Assembly (NCBI GenBank): GCA_050245915.1
Contig: JBFWWZ010000004.1
Coordinates: forward strand, 41,765 to 105,764
From: JBDSKH01 sp050245915
GTDB taxonomy: Bacteria; Actinomycetota; Actinomycetes; Actinomycetales; Microbacteriaceae
Length of the DNA: 64,000 nucleotides
Reading direction: 5' to 3'
Below, in pieces: positions 1-7,857 of this stretch (its first letter is position 1; the number at the start of each line of letters is the position of its first letter). The notes under the pieces are model-generated. The model searched no databases and had not been told where the DNA came from. It saw only the letters and a program-made list of their open reading frames with translations. The translations under genes were made by a program, and so were the position numbers.

Positions 1-369
1 CAATCCACTCGCGGAGGCGCCGTAACTGACCAGGCCGGCGGCCTTGTTGTTCCATTCGCCGTAGACGAAGTCGATGGCGTTCTTCAGCGCACCGCTCGTG
101 GAGTGGTTGTACTCGGGGGTCACGAAGACGTAGCCGTCGAACGAGGCGACCTTCTGCGCCCACGCGCGGGTGTGGTCGTTGGCGTATTTCCCCGCGGATG
201 CCGGGATGGCCTCGTCGAGGTGCGGGAGGGCGTAGTCGACGAGGTCGACCAGTTCGAACTCGGCGTCGTCGCGCTGTGCGGCGTGGTCGAGGACCCAGCG
301 GGCGACCTGATCGCCGACGCGGCCGGGGCGGGTGCTGCCGATGATGATGCCGATGCGAACGGGGGACAT
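1..369 (-). CDS. NADPH-dependent FMN reductase family protein (partial, C-terminus beyond the window)
   Basis: Flavodoxin-like NAD(P)H:FMN/quinone reductase. The first 123 residues are visible. The N-terminus reads MSPVRIGIIIGSTRPGR, the FMN phosphate-binding loop of this family. Later comes VTPEYNHSTSGALKNAID, the second conserved signature, which contacts the flavin ring. The start ATG is preceded by a purine-rich RBS (GGAGCCC region). The gene runs off the left edge, so its length cannot be judged; the family is usually 180-200 residues. It is transcribed divergently from a MarR regulator, and the shared intergenic space carries a 12-bp inverted repeat, so repression by that MarR protein is likely. 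Reduction of quinones or electrophiles is the usual role of MarR-paired members (inference). Confidence 0.9.
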   Translation of the reverse strand, partial: MSPVRIGIIIGSTRPGRVGDQVARWVLDHAAQRDDAEFELVDLVDYALPHLDEAIPASAGKYANDHTRAWAQKVASFDGYVFVTPEYNHSTSGALKNAIDFVYGEWNNKAAGLVSYGASASGL

Positions 370-392
370 GCGGAAGGGCTCCTCTAGGTCGG

Positions 393-429
393 TGACGTGT
401 CAACATTATACACATCCGTTGACACGTCA
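393..429. promoter_or_regulatory. Probable MarR operator in the divergent promoter region
   Basis: Perfect inverted repeat TGACGTGTCAAC (393-404) and GTTGACACGTCA (418-429) separated by 13 bp. A minus-strand TATAAT lies between the arms at 405-410, and a plus-strand TTGACA lies in the right arm at 419-424. The palindrome therefore overlaps the putative promoters of both divergent genes. This is the classical arrangement for an autoregulating MarR protein; binding is inferred. Confidence 0.75.
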
Positions 430-457
430 ACGAATTGCGATCGCTATCATCGGTGTC

Positions 458-973
458 ATGTCGACGACGCGCGAGGTCACCGGTCAGGAGTGGGAGCTCT
501 GGCGCGGCTTCGTCACCATGCACCGGCACCTCGCCCGCGAACTCGACCGGCAGCTGCAGCGCGACGCCGGCATCTCGCAGGCCGACTTCATCGTGCTCGG
601 ACGCCTCGCGGAATCCCCCGACCGCCGCTTGCGCACCGGCGAACTCGCCGAACTGCTCGCCTGGGAGAAGAGCAGGGTCTCGCACCAGGTCACCCGCATG
701 GAGGCACGCGGCCTCGTCGAGCGCAGCGACTGCGACACCGACGGCCGCGGCACCTGGGTCGGCGTCACCCCCGAAGGCCGGCGCACCCTCCTCGCCTCGA
801 CGCGCGACCACGCGGCCAAGATCCAGGAGCTGTTCCTCGACGAACTCACCGAGCAGGATCGCACCGTGCTGCTCGACGTCACCCGGCGCGTGATGGAACG
901 GCTGAACCCGCCCGCCTGCGACCTCGACGCCGAACTCGCCGCGCCGCGCGACTCCGGCAGCAGCGCCGCGTGA
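458..973 (+). CDS. MarR family transcriptional regulator
   Basis: Winged helix-turn-helix repressor of 171 residues, a normal MarR length. The core reads ISQADFIVLGRLAESPDRRL, then TGELAELLAWEKSRVSHQVTRMEARGLVER (recognition helix region), then a wing with DGRGTWVGVTPEGRR. The ATG at 458 was chosen because upstream in-frame codons run into the divergent promoter and operator. The stop TGA overlaps the GTG start of the next gene, so the two are translationally coupled. Expected to bind the inverted repeat just upstream and control both itself and the divergent FMN reductase. The ligand is unknown. Confidence 0.92.
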   Translation: MSTTREVTGQEWELWRGFVTMHRHLARELDRQLQRDAGISQADFIVLGRLAESPDRRLRTGELAELLAWEKSRVSHQVTRMEARGLVERSDCDTDGRGTWVGVTPEGRRTLLASTRDHAAKIQELFLDELTEQDRTVLLDVTRRVMERLNPPACDLDAELAAPRDSGSSAA

Positions 974-2523
974 GCGCACTCCCCGACCGCGCCGACATCG
1001 TCATCGTCGGCGGCGGCCACAACGGCCTCACCGCGGCGGCGTACCTGGCGGCGGCAGGCAAGAGCGTGGTGCTCCTCGAGCGCCTCGACGGCTTCGGCGG
1101 CGCCGCCGTCTCCGCCCCCGCCTTCCCCGGCGTCGACGCCCGGCTCTCCCGGTACTCCTACCTCGTGAGCCTGCTCCCGCAGCAGATCATCCGCGACCTG
1201 AAGCTCGACATCCGCCTCGCCCGACGGCGCTACTCCTCGTACACCCCGCTGCCCGGCACCGGCACCGGGTTGCTCGTCGACACCGGCGACCCGGCGGCGA
1301 CCGCCGCATCGTTCGCGGCCATCGGCGCGTCCGCCGACGCCGAGGCCTGGCAGCGCTTCTACGCGGGGACCGACCGCGCGGCGAAAGCCCTCTTCCCCAC
1401 CGTCACCGAGCCGCTCGCCACCCGGTCGGAGGCGCGGCGCCTGGTCGGCGACGACGCCCTCTGGGACGACCTGATCGAGAACCCGATCGGCAGCGCCATC
1501 GAACGCGACTTCGCCGACGACCTGGTGCGCGGCGTCGTCCTCACCGACGCCCTCATCGGCACCTTCGCCCCGAACATCGACGACACCCTGGCCGGCAACC
1601 GCTGCTTCCTGTACCACGTCATCGGCGGCGGCACCGGCGACTGGGACGTCCCGGTCGGCGGCATGGGCGCGGTCAGCGGCGCGCTCTGGCGCGCGGCGGT
1701 GGATGCCGGCGCCACCCTGATCAGCGGCGCGGAGGTCACCGCGATCACCCCCGACGGCGACGTCACGGTCGGCGATCGCACCATCCACGCCGGCACGGTG
1801 CTCGCCAACGTCGCCCCCTACGAGCTCGCCCGGCTGCTCGGCGAGCAGCCGCCCGCCAGACCCGAGGGCGCGCAGGTCAAGGTCAACCTGCTGCTGAAGC
1901 GTCTGCCGCGTCTGCGCGACAGCGGGGTGGATGCCGCGGCCGCCTTCGGGGGGACGTTCCACGCGAACGAGGGCTGGGCCGCGCTGGGCGCCGCCTACGA
2001 CGCGGCGGCCGCGGGCGGCATCCCGAGCCCCCTGCCCGTGGAGATCTACTGCCACTCGCTCACCGACCCCAGCATCCTGAGTCCCGAGCTGCAGGCGGCG
2101 GGCGCCCAGACGCTCACCGTCTTCGGCCTGCATGCCCCCGACCGGCTGATCACCGAGCAGAACAACGACGCCCGCCGTGCCGAGCTGCAGGCGGCAGTGT
2201 TCGCCTCGCTCGACGCGGTGCTCGCGGAGCCGCTCGCCGACGTGCTGCTCACCGACGGCGAGGGCAACCCGTGCGTCGAGACCAAGACGACGCTCGACAT
2301 CGAGCACGCGCTGCACATGCCGGGGGGCAACATCTTCCACGGGCCGCTGTCGTGGCCGTTCGCCGAGGACGACGCCGACCTGTTGACGCCGGCCGCCCGC
2401 TGGGGCGTGCAGACCGTCCACGACCGGATCCTGCTGTGCGGCTCCGGTGCCGTGCGCGGCGGCGCCGTCAGCGGCATCGGGGGACACAACGCCGCTATGG
2501 CGGTGCTGGAGGCATCCCACTAG
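970..2523 (+). CDS. FAD-dependent NAD(P)-binding oxidoreductase, phytoene dehydrogenase-like
   Basis: Flavoprotein of 517 residues. It has an N-terminal Rossmann dinucleotide motif (ADIVIVGGGHNGLTAAAYLA, glycines 14, 15, 16 and 19) followed by the acidic end ERLDGFGG. The C-terminal FAD motif is LLCGSGAVRGGAVSGIGGHNAAMA. This pattern fits the CrtI/RetSat-like oxidoreductases of about 500 residues. No carotenoid gene is nearby, so the substrate is unknown; a desaturase or isomerase acting on a lipid or isoprenoid is possible. The GTG start overlaps the TGA of the MarR gene (GTGA), implying co-transcription and possible control by it. Confidence 0.85.
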   Translation: MSALPDRADIVIVGGGHNGLTAAAYLAAAGKSVVLLERLDGFGGAAVSAPAFPGVDARLSRYSYLVSLLPQQIIRDLKLDIRLARRRYSSYTPLPGTGTGLLVDTGDPAATAASFAAIGASADAEAWQRFYAGTDRAAKALFPTVTEPLATRSEARRLVGDDALWDDLIENPIGSAIERDFADDLVRGVVLTDALIGTFAPNIDDTLAGNRCFLYHVIGGGTGDWDVPVGGMGAVSGALWRAAVDAGATLISGAEVTAITPDGDVTVGDRTIHAGTVLANVAPYELARLLGEQPPARPEGAQVKVNLLLKRLPRLRDSGVDAAAAFGGTFHANEGWAALGAAYDAAAAGGIPSPLPVEIYCHSLTDPSILSPELQAAGAQTLTVFGLHAPDRLITEQNNDARRAELQAAVFASLDAVLAEPLADVLLTDGEGNPCVETKTTLDIEHALHMPGGNIFHGPLSWPFAEDDADLLTPAARWGVQTVHDRILLCGSGAVRGGAVSGIGGHNAAMAVLEASH

Positions 2524-2556
2524 CCTGGCTGCGACCATCGATCGAGGGAGCAGGCA

Positions 2557-2997
2557 ATGGGAATGTTCGACGGGGCCGCCGGGGGCGACTGGGCCAAGCA
2601 GGCCGCAGACGCGCAGGCGATGGCCGACCAGATGATGAAGGACTCCGGCTACGGCGCCACGATGGGCGAGCAGGTCGGCAACATGGGCGCGATGGCGGGA
2701 GACCGGGCCGCGCTCGAAGCACAGGCCGACGAGCAGAACCGCATCCTCGCGATCGGCGAGAAGGCGAAGATCACCATCACAGGCAAGACCGACCTGGGCA
2801 AGAAGGTCGCCGGCAACGACACCTACCTGCTCGAACTCGAGGTCACCCCCGACGGCGGCAAGGCGTACACGGTCAAGAAGGAGGAGATCATCCCCCCGCA
2901 GGTGATCAGCGGCTACGCCGACGGCACCACCCTCGACGGGCGCATCGACCCCGCCGACAAGAACAAGGTCGCCTTCGGCGACAAGCCGTTCAAGTAA
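2557..2997 (+). CDS. Hypothetical small protein, first of a tandem pair
   Basis: 146 residues with no recognised catalytic motif. The N-terminus (MGMFDGAAGGDWAKQ) is followed by a methionine- and alanine-rich amphipathic stretch (AQAMADQMMK), then a C-terminal beta-rich domain (AKITITGKTDLGKKVAGNDTYLLELEVTP...) ending with DPADKNKVAF. A clear RBS (GGGAGCAGG) precedes the ATG. The layout of short helical N-terminus plus beta domain ending in 'DPAD/DPAN' is repeated in the next gene, so the two are probably paralogues expressed together. Function unknown. Confidence 0.75.
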   Translation: MGMFDGAAGGDWAKQAADAQAMADQMMKDSGYGATMGEQVGNMGAMAGDRAALEAQADEQNRILAIGEKAKITITGKTDLGKKVAGNDTYLLELEVTPDGGKAYTVKKEEIIPPQVISGYADGTTLDGRIDPADKNKVAFGDKPFK

Positions 2998-3008
2998 GGA
3001 GCAGGCGC

Positions 3009-3443
3009 ATGGGAGTGTTCGACGACGTGGGACGCATCTGGGACGCGTCCAAGCAGAACCCGCGCCCCGGCCTCGTGCAGGGCATCGGGATGGCGGCGGA
3101 CGCCGCCGAGGCCGCCGCGGCCATGCAACAGCAGATGGCGGCGAACGGCGGCGTGCCGCAGGGGGTGAACGGTCAGAGCTTCAACCCGTTCGAGAACATG
3201 CAGGGCATGGCCGCGGCGACCCGCGGCACCGGCACGATCCTGAAGCTCGAGGACACCAAGGAGAAACTCCAGGAGGCGACGATCTACGACGTCACCTTCA
3301 CCGTGGTCTCCGACGGGCACGAGCCCTTCGAGGTGGTGCATCGGCAGATGATCTCGGCCGCCGCGCTCGGCAACTGGCAGGTCGGCAAGACCATGCCGGT
3401 GCGGTTCGACCCGGCGAACCCGACCCAAGTGACGATCGGCTGA
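3009..3443 (+). CDS. Hypothetical small protein, second of a tandem pair
   Basis: 144 residues. It starts MGVFDDVGRIWDASKQNP, echoing the MGMFD start of the preceding protein. A low-complexity alanine/glutamine stretch (AAAAMQQQMAANGG) leads into a beta-rich domain (TGTILKLEDTKEKLQEATIYDVTFTV) that ends RFDPANPTQVTIG. Only 11 bp separate it from the preceding gene, and GGAGCAGG provides an RBS. Probably an intracellular partner or divergent copy of its neighbour; no function can be assigned. Confidence 0.75.
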   Translation: MGVFDDVGRIWDASKQNPRPGLVQGIGMAADAAEAAAAMQQQMAANGGVPQGVNGQSFNPFENMQGMAAATRGTGTILKLEDTKEKLQEATIYDVTFTVVSDGHEPFEVVHRQMISAAALGNWQVGKTMPVRFDPANPTQVTIG

Positions 3444-3444
3444 T

Positions 3445-3477
3445 TTCGACACGCCGCTGACGCGGCTACTCAATCAC
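3445..3477. repeat. REP-like element (variant of the TCGACA..TCAATCACC family)
   Basis: Just after the stop codon lies TTTCGACACGCCGCTGACGC followed by GGCTACTCAATCACCG. It begins and ends like the shorter element at 43843-43865 and 54236-54258 (TCGACA...TCACCG) but has a longer middle. It sits between two convergent genes, the typical site for REP-like sequences. Assignment to the same family is inferred. Confidence 0.45.
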
Positions 3478-4033
3478 CGTCCCAGAGGCTCGGCGCCGGG
3501 CTCTTCGTGCTCGGCAGCCGGGTCGCCTTCGCCCACTCGCGCATCCACGCCGGGATCGGCTTCACCGTGACGTCGACGCCGACGATCTCGCCGAGCTCGG
3601 CCGTCGACACCACCCCTCCGCGATCGCGCAGGAAACGACCGGCCACGAACGCCACCGCCGTGACCTCCCCCGCGCGCACGAACCGCTGCTCGATGTAGAC
3701 CGCCTTCTCGTCGTAGCCGGCGATGCGGGTCTCGATGGTGAACCGCTCGCCCAGCTCCAGCGACTTGCGGTACGTGATGGTCTGCGTCGTCACCACCGGG
3801 TACACGCCGGCGTCGCGCAGCAGCTTCCAGGTGCCGGAGCGCTGCAGCAGATCGAACCGGGAGTGGTCCATCAGCTGCAGATACACGGAGTTGTTCATGT
3901 GCCGCAGCTCGTCGATGTCGCTCAGCCAGACCCGCTCGCGGGTGACGCCGAGGTCGTGGATCTGCAGGCGCGGGCCGCGGCGGGCCGCGAGACGGAGGCG
4001 GGCGAGACGGAGGTAGCGACGGAACCAGTCCAC
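3470..4033 (-). CDS. Acyl-CoA thioesterase family protein (hot-dog fold)
   Basis: 187 residues. The core matches 4HBT-type thioesterases: VWLSDIDELRHMNNSVYLQLMDHSRFDLLQRSG, containing the D-x-x-x-H-(M/V)-N-N substrate-binding and catalytic region, then TITYRKSLELGERFTIETRI and EQRFVRAGEVTAVAFVAGRFL. The charged N-terminus (RRYLRLARLRLAARRGPRL) may contact membranes. It belongs to the THEM6-like subgroup, whose substrates are poorly known. The neighbours offer no pathway clue. Confidence 0.8.
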   Translation of the reverse strand: MDWFRRYLRLARLRLAARRGPRLQIHDLGVTRERVWLSDIDELRHMNNSVYLQLMDHSRFDLLQRSGTWKLLRDAGVYPVVTTQTITYRKSLELGERFTIETRIAGYDEKAVYIEQRFVRAGEVTAVAFVAGRFLRDRGGVVSTAELGEIVGVDVTVKPIPAWMREWAKATRLPSTKSPAPSLWDGD

Positions 4034-4039
4034 GTCTGG

Positions 4040-4948
4040 CTACCGTAGCCGGTTGTCGGCGATCGTCATGCGCGGGCCGTGTCGTTCGTAGCCGATGCCG
4101 GCCGCCTCGATGAGCCGGACGACGCGCTGGCGGTGGCCCGCCCACGGCTGCAGCAGTTCGAGCATGCGGTCGTCGTCGACGCGCTCGCCGATCAGCGCCC
4201 AGCCGACGCGCTTCGACACGTGGAAGTCGCCGACGCTCACCGAGTCGGGGTCGCCGTGCGAGCGCTGCACCACCTCGTGCGCCGTCCACACCCCGACGCC
4301 GGGGATGGTGCGCAAGCGCGTCGTCGCCTCCGTTGCCGGGAGCCCGGCCGCACGCTCCAGGGCATCTCCGACCGCGACCACGCGCATCACGGTGTCCGAC
4401 CGCTGCGGGCCCACACCCGCGCGATGCCACTCCCACGACGGAATCCGCCGCCACACCGCCGGCGGAGGCGCCACTCGCATCCCGAGCGGCGCCGGTCCCG
4501 GCGCGACCTCGCCGTGGCGCGTCACCAGCAGGCGCCACGCGCGCTTCTGCTCGATGCCCGTGACCTTCTGCCCCAGCACCGCCGGCACGAGGAAGGGCAG
4601 GATGCGACGCGCGCGCGTCAGCCGCAGTCCCGGCATGCGGTGGCGCAGCTCCGCGACGAGGGGGTGCCGGGACGCGTCGAACCCGGTGTCGTCGTCGTCG
4701 GCGCCGCACAGGGCGGGCACCTGAGCGATCGCCCGATCCGCACCCGGTCCCCAGGCCGCCGCCTCGATGACGGATGCCACGGTGCGCAGCAGGAGCGTCG
4801 CGGCGCCCGCGGGGGTCGCCATCGTCATCCAGAACCCCGACGCATCGCGCTGGAAGGTGGGGTCTGTGCTCCCCTGGGCCAGCGGCCCGAGCGTCAGCCG
4901 CAGCGAGACCTCGCCACGCGGGCGGTAGGCGGTCGTGACGGGCTCCAT
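4040..4948 (-). CDS. DNA-3-methyladenine glycosylase family protein (HhH-GPD superfamily, AlkA-like)
   Basis: Base-excision repair glycosylase. The helix-hairpin-helix and Gly/Pro-rich loop read TRLRTIPGVGVWTAHEVVQRSHGDPDSVSVGDFHVSKRVGWAL. The aspartate in SVGDFHV is the expected catalytic Asp. The N-terminal half is an AlkA-like beta domain. The ATG giving MEPVTTAYRP was chosen because it follows a plausible RBS (AGGGTGG); an in-frame ATG 30 bp further upstream is possible. About 302 residues, normal for the family. It probably removes alkylated purines. Confidence 0.85.
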   Translation of the reverse strand: MEPVTTAYRPRGEVSLRLTLGPLAQGSTDPTFQRDASGFWMTMATPAGAATLLLRTVASVIEAAAWGPGADRAIAQVPALCGADDDDTGFDASRHPLVAELRHRMPGLRLTRARRILPFLVPAVLGQKVTGIEQKRAWRLLVTRHGEVAPGPAPLGMRVAPPPAVWRRIPSWEWHRAGVGPQRSDTVMRVVAVGDALERAAGLPATEATTRLRTIPGVGVWTAHEVVQRSHGDPDSVSVGDFHVSKRVGWALIGERVDDDRMLELLQPWAGHRQRVVRLIEAAGIGYERHGPRMTIADNRLR

Positions 4949-4991
4949 CGTCGCCACCCTAACCCCGGTGCGCGACATCCCCGGACATGAG

Positions 4992-5025
4992 GAACCGGGG
5001 CGGACATCGTCGTCCGCCCCGGTTC
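4992..5025. terminator. Strong hairpin terminator
   Basis: Perfect 14-bp stem GAACCGGGGCGGAC / GTCCGCCCCGGTTC with a 6-nt loop, just beyond the stop codon of the minus-strand membrane protein. There is no long T tract, as is common for actinobacterial terminators. It would also insulate the glycosylase gene further left. Confidence 0.8.
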
Positions 5026-5036
5026 TCAGTCGTGCA

Positions 5037-5333
5037 TCAGCAGGGCTGGGCGACCCCGTCGATGGTGACGGTGCAGGTGCCGAGGCCGCTCGCCGCGAGG
5101 ATCAGCGGGAGGCCGACCACGAGGAACAGGTACAGCACCGTGAGGATGAGGCCGATGACGATCGCCGCGGTGGCGAGCCCGGTCGGCGCGTTGCCGGCCT
5201 TCGCCTGCGAACGCGCCACGAAGCCGAGGATCGCGCCGATCAGCGGGGCCAGGAACGCGAGGATGATCGCGACGATGCTGAGGGTACGGCCGGGAACGGC
5301 CGGAGCGGCCGGAGCCGGGGCGGGGGTGGTCAT
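5037..5333 (-). CDS. Small DUF4190-like membrane protein
   Basis: 98 residues. A Pro/Ala-rich N-terminus (MTTPAPAPAAPAVPGR) is followed by two hydrophobic segments (TLSIVAIILAFLAPLIGAILGFVA and TGLATAAIVIGLILTVLYLFLVVGLPLILA). Between them is the R-SQAKAGNAPTG linker typical of DUF4190 proteins. A short C-terminal tail has two cysteines (GTCTVTIDGVAQPC), which could form a disulphide outside the membrane. Role unknown. Confidence 0.75.
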   Translation of the reverse strand: MTTPAPAPAAPAVPGRTLSIVAIILAFLAPLIGAILGFVARSQAKAGNAPTGLATAAIVIGLILTVLYLFLVVGLPLILAASGLGTCTVTIDGVAQPC

Positions 5334-5470
5334 TGAGGTGGATCCCTCCAGGTAGGTGAGTGTTGACGGTGCGCTTGAGCGCGCCAGCCAGACTCTAGCG
5401 ATTGTCAGGGTGCGCGCGCGACAGGCTTGCCCGCGAGAACCGGCACGCGCTATGGGCCAGAATGGACGCG

Positions 5471-6496
5471 ATGAGTATCGGCATCCTGACCAGCGGCGGA
5501 GACTGCCCCGGCCTCAACGCGGTGATCCGCGCCGCCGTGTTCACCGGGAGCAAGCTTCACGGCATGGAGTTCGTGGGGTTCAAGAACGGCTGGAAGGGCC
5601 TCGTCGAGGGCGACACGATGCCGCTCGGGCGCCCCCAGGTGATGGGCATCTCGAAGCAGGGGGGCACCATCCTGGGCACCTCGCGCACCAACCCGTTCGA
5701 GAACGGCGGCGGTCCGGAGCGCATCGCTCAGGTGATGGAGGAGAACGGCGTCGAGGCGCTGATCGCCATCGGCGGCGAAGGCACGCTCGCGGCGGCGAAA
5801 CGCCTCACCGATGAGGGCATCAACATCGTCGGGGTTCCGAAGACGATCGACAACGACCTCTCGGCCACCGACTACACGTTCGGCTTCGACACCGCGGTGC
5901 AGATCGCGACGGATGCCATGGACCGGCTACGGACGACAGGCGACTCCCACGGGCGCTGCATGGTCGCCGAGGTGATGGGACGGCACGTCGGCTGGATCGC
6001 GCTGCACTCCGGCATGGCGGCGGGTGCGCACGCCATCCTGATCCCCGAGCAGCGCACGTCGATGGATCAGATCTGCGAATGGGTCGAGTCGGCCCGCGAC
6101 CGTGGCCGCGCCCCGCTGATCGCGGTCGCCGAGGGCTTCAAGCTCGACACCATGGACGACGCGCACTCCGAGCGCGGACTCGACGCGTTCGGCCGGCCGC
6201 GGCTCGGCGGCATCGGCGACCAGCTCGCCCCCGAGATCGAGGCCCGCACCGGGATCGAGACGCGCTCGACGACCCTGGGCCACATCCAGCGCGGCGGCAC
6301 CCCCACCGCGTACGACCGGGTGCTCGCCACCCGGTACGGCATGGCGGCGATCGCGTCGATCCGCGCGAAGCACTGGGGACGCATGGTCGCGCTGCGCGGG
6401 ACGCAGATCGTGAACGTCCCGTTCGAGGACGCGCTCGGCCGGCTGAAGGTCGTGCCGCAGAACCGCTACGACGAGGCCGCCGTCCTCTTCGGCTGA
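5471..6496 (+). CDS. pfkA: 6-phosphofructokinase
   Basis: Phosphorylates fructose 6-phosphate to the 1,6-bisphosphate, the committing step of glycolysis. 341 residues. Key motifs: ILTSGGDCPGLNAVIR (residues 5-20), IGGEGTL (100-106), PKTIDNDL (123-130) with the catalytic aspartate, and MGRHVGWIA. By E. coli numbering residue 104 is Gly and 124 is Lys. Gly104 favours ATP as phosphoryl donor, while Lys124 is found in pyrophosphate-type and actinobacterial enzymes. The ATG giving MSIGILTSGG was preferred over one 9 bp upstream because it matches family N-termini. Confidence 0.95.
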   Translation: MSIGILTSGGDCPGLNAVIRAAVFTGSKLHGMEFVGFKNGWKGLVEGDTMPLGRPQVMGISKQGGTILGTSRTNPFENGGGPERIAQVMEENGVEALIAIGGEGTLAAAKRLTDEGINIVGVPKTIDNDLSATDYTFGFDTAVQIATDAMDRLRTTGDSHGRCMVAEVMGRHVGWIALHSGMAAGAHAILIPEQRTSMDQICEWVESARDRGRAPLIAVAEGFKLDTMDDAHSERGLDAFGRPRLGGIGDQLAPEIEARTGIETRSTTLGHIQRGGTPTAYDRVLATRYGMAAIASIRAKHWGRMVALRGTQIVNVPFEDALGRLKVVPQNRYDEAAVLFG

Positions 6497-6498
6497 GC

Positions 6499-7443
6499 AT
6501 GCGCGCGCTGCGAGCGACCCGCGGGTCGAGAGCCGAGATCGTCGACGAGGACGAACCCGTGGGCGAGGGCGTGCTCGTCGACGTCACGTTCTCGTCGCTG
6601 AACTACAAGGACGCGCTCGCCGTGACGGGGCGACCCGGCGTGATCCGGGCGGACACCCTGATCGCCGGCATCGACCTGGTCGGCACCCGCCGCGACACCG
6701 GAGAGCGCGTGCTCGTGAACGGCTGCGGTCTCGGGGAGACCCACGACGGCGGGCTCGCCGACGTCGCCCGCGTGCCGCAGGAGTGGCTCGTGCCGGTGCC
6801 GTCCAGGATGACCGACGCCCAGGCCGCCGCGATCGGCACGGCCGGCTACACGGCGGCGTTGTGCGTGCTCGCGCTCGACGGCGCCGTGGCCGGGGACGAG
6901 GCCGGCGAGATCGTGGTCACCGGCGCGACGGGCGGCGTCGGCTCGATCGCGATCGCGCTGCTGTCCACCGGCGGCCGAGAGGTCGCGGCGGTGACCGGCA
7001 AGTCGGGCGCCCATGACTATCTGCGCGAGCTGGGCGCGACCACGATCGTCGACCGGGCCGAGCTGGAGTCGCCAGGCAAGCCGCTGCAGACCGAGCGCTG
7101 GGCGGGCGCCGTCGACACCGTGGGCGGCTCGGTTCTCGCGAACATCCTCAGCCAGACCCGGTACGGCGGCACCGTCACCGCGTGCGGCCTCGCCGGCGGC
7201 ACCGACGTGACGGCGAGCATGATGCCGTTCATCCTGCGGGCGGTGTCGCTCGTCGGCATCAATTCCGTGTACACGCCGCGCGAGCGGCGTCTCGCGGCGT
7301 GGACGCTGCTCGACCACCGACTGGACCTCGGTCTGCTCGACCGGCTCACGGCATCCATCGGGCTCGACGGTGTCGTGCCGGCGGCGGAGCGGATGATCGC
7401 GGGCGAGACCACCGGACGGACCATCGTCGACGTGCGGCGCTAG
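6499..7443 (+). CDS. YhdH/AcuI family NADPH-dependent quinone/acryloyl-CoA reductase
   Basis: Zinc-free medium-chain dehydrogenase/reductase of 314 residues. Family marks are VTFSSLNYKDALAVTGRPGVI, GIDLVGTR, AIGTAGYTAALCVLAL, the NADPH loop VTGATGGVGSIAIALL, and GINSVYTPRERR near the C-terminus. AcuI-type members reduce acryloyl-CoA to propionyl-CoA; others act on quinones or enones. Only 2 bp separate it from pfkA, so it is probably co-transcribed with it; a metabolic link is not obvious. Confidence 0.88.
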   Translation: MRALRATRGSRAEIVDEDEPVGEGVLVDVTFSSLNYKDALAVTGRPGVIRADTLIAGIDLVGTRRDTGERVLVNGCGLGETHDGGLADVARVPQEWLVPVPSRMTDAQAAAIGTAGYTAALCVLALDGAVAGDEAGEIVVTGATGGVGSIAIALLSTGGREVAAVTGKSGAHDYLRELGATTIVDRAELESPGKPLQTERWAGAVDTVGGSVLANILSQTRYGGTVTACGLAGGTDVTASMMPFILRAVSLVGINSVYTPRERRLAAWTLLDHRLDLGLLDRLTASIGLDGVVPAAERMIAGETTGRTIVDVRR

Positions 7444-7452
7444 GCTCCGAGC

Positions 7453-7857
7453 ATGAACGGTCTCGTCATCGCCGGATCGGTGTTCGCCGCCGTCGCGGCC
7501 CTGATCCACGTCTACATCTTCATCCTCGAGAGCGTGCAGTGGTCGAAGGAGTCCACGCGGCGGGTGTTCGGGGTGAAGAGCGCGGAGGACGCCGAGCTGA
7601 TGCGTCCCCTCGCCTTCAACCAGGGCTTCTACAACCTGTTCCTGGCGCTCGGCACGATCATCGGCCTGGTGCTGATCCTCACCGGCGGTCTGGTGCAGGC
7701 GGGCTTCGGCGTGGCGATCCTCGCGCTGTCGAGCATGGTGCTCGCCGCTGCGGTGCTGATCGCCTCCAACCCGAAGCTGGCGCGGTCGGCACTGATCCAG
7801 GGCGCCGCGCCGCTGATCGCGGTGGTGCTGCTGGTCGCGGGGGCCGCGACCGCCTAG
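7453..7857 (+). CDS. DUF1304 family membrane protein
   Basis: 134 residues with four hydrophobic segments. The conserved DUF1304 pattern is visible: LIHVYIFILESVQWSKESTRRVFG, then FNQGFYNLFLALGTIIGL. It begins 9 bp after the preceding gene. Its TAG overlaps the TAG of the convergent gene within a single CTAG. Function unknown; an integral membrane location is clear. Confidence 0.82.
   Translation: MNGLVIAGSVFAAVAALIHVYIFILESVQWSKESTRRVFGVKSAEDAELMRPLAFNQGFYNLFLALGTIIGLVLILTGGLVQAGFGVAILALSSMVLAAAVLIASNPKLARSALIQGAAPLIAVVLLVAGAATA

Noticed and set aside
484..2538. Long minus-strand reading frame opposite the MarR and FAD oxidoreductase genes
   Set aside because: Arg/Gly/Asp-rich composition typical of an antisense frame in GC-rich DNA; the plus strand encodes recognised families.
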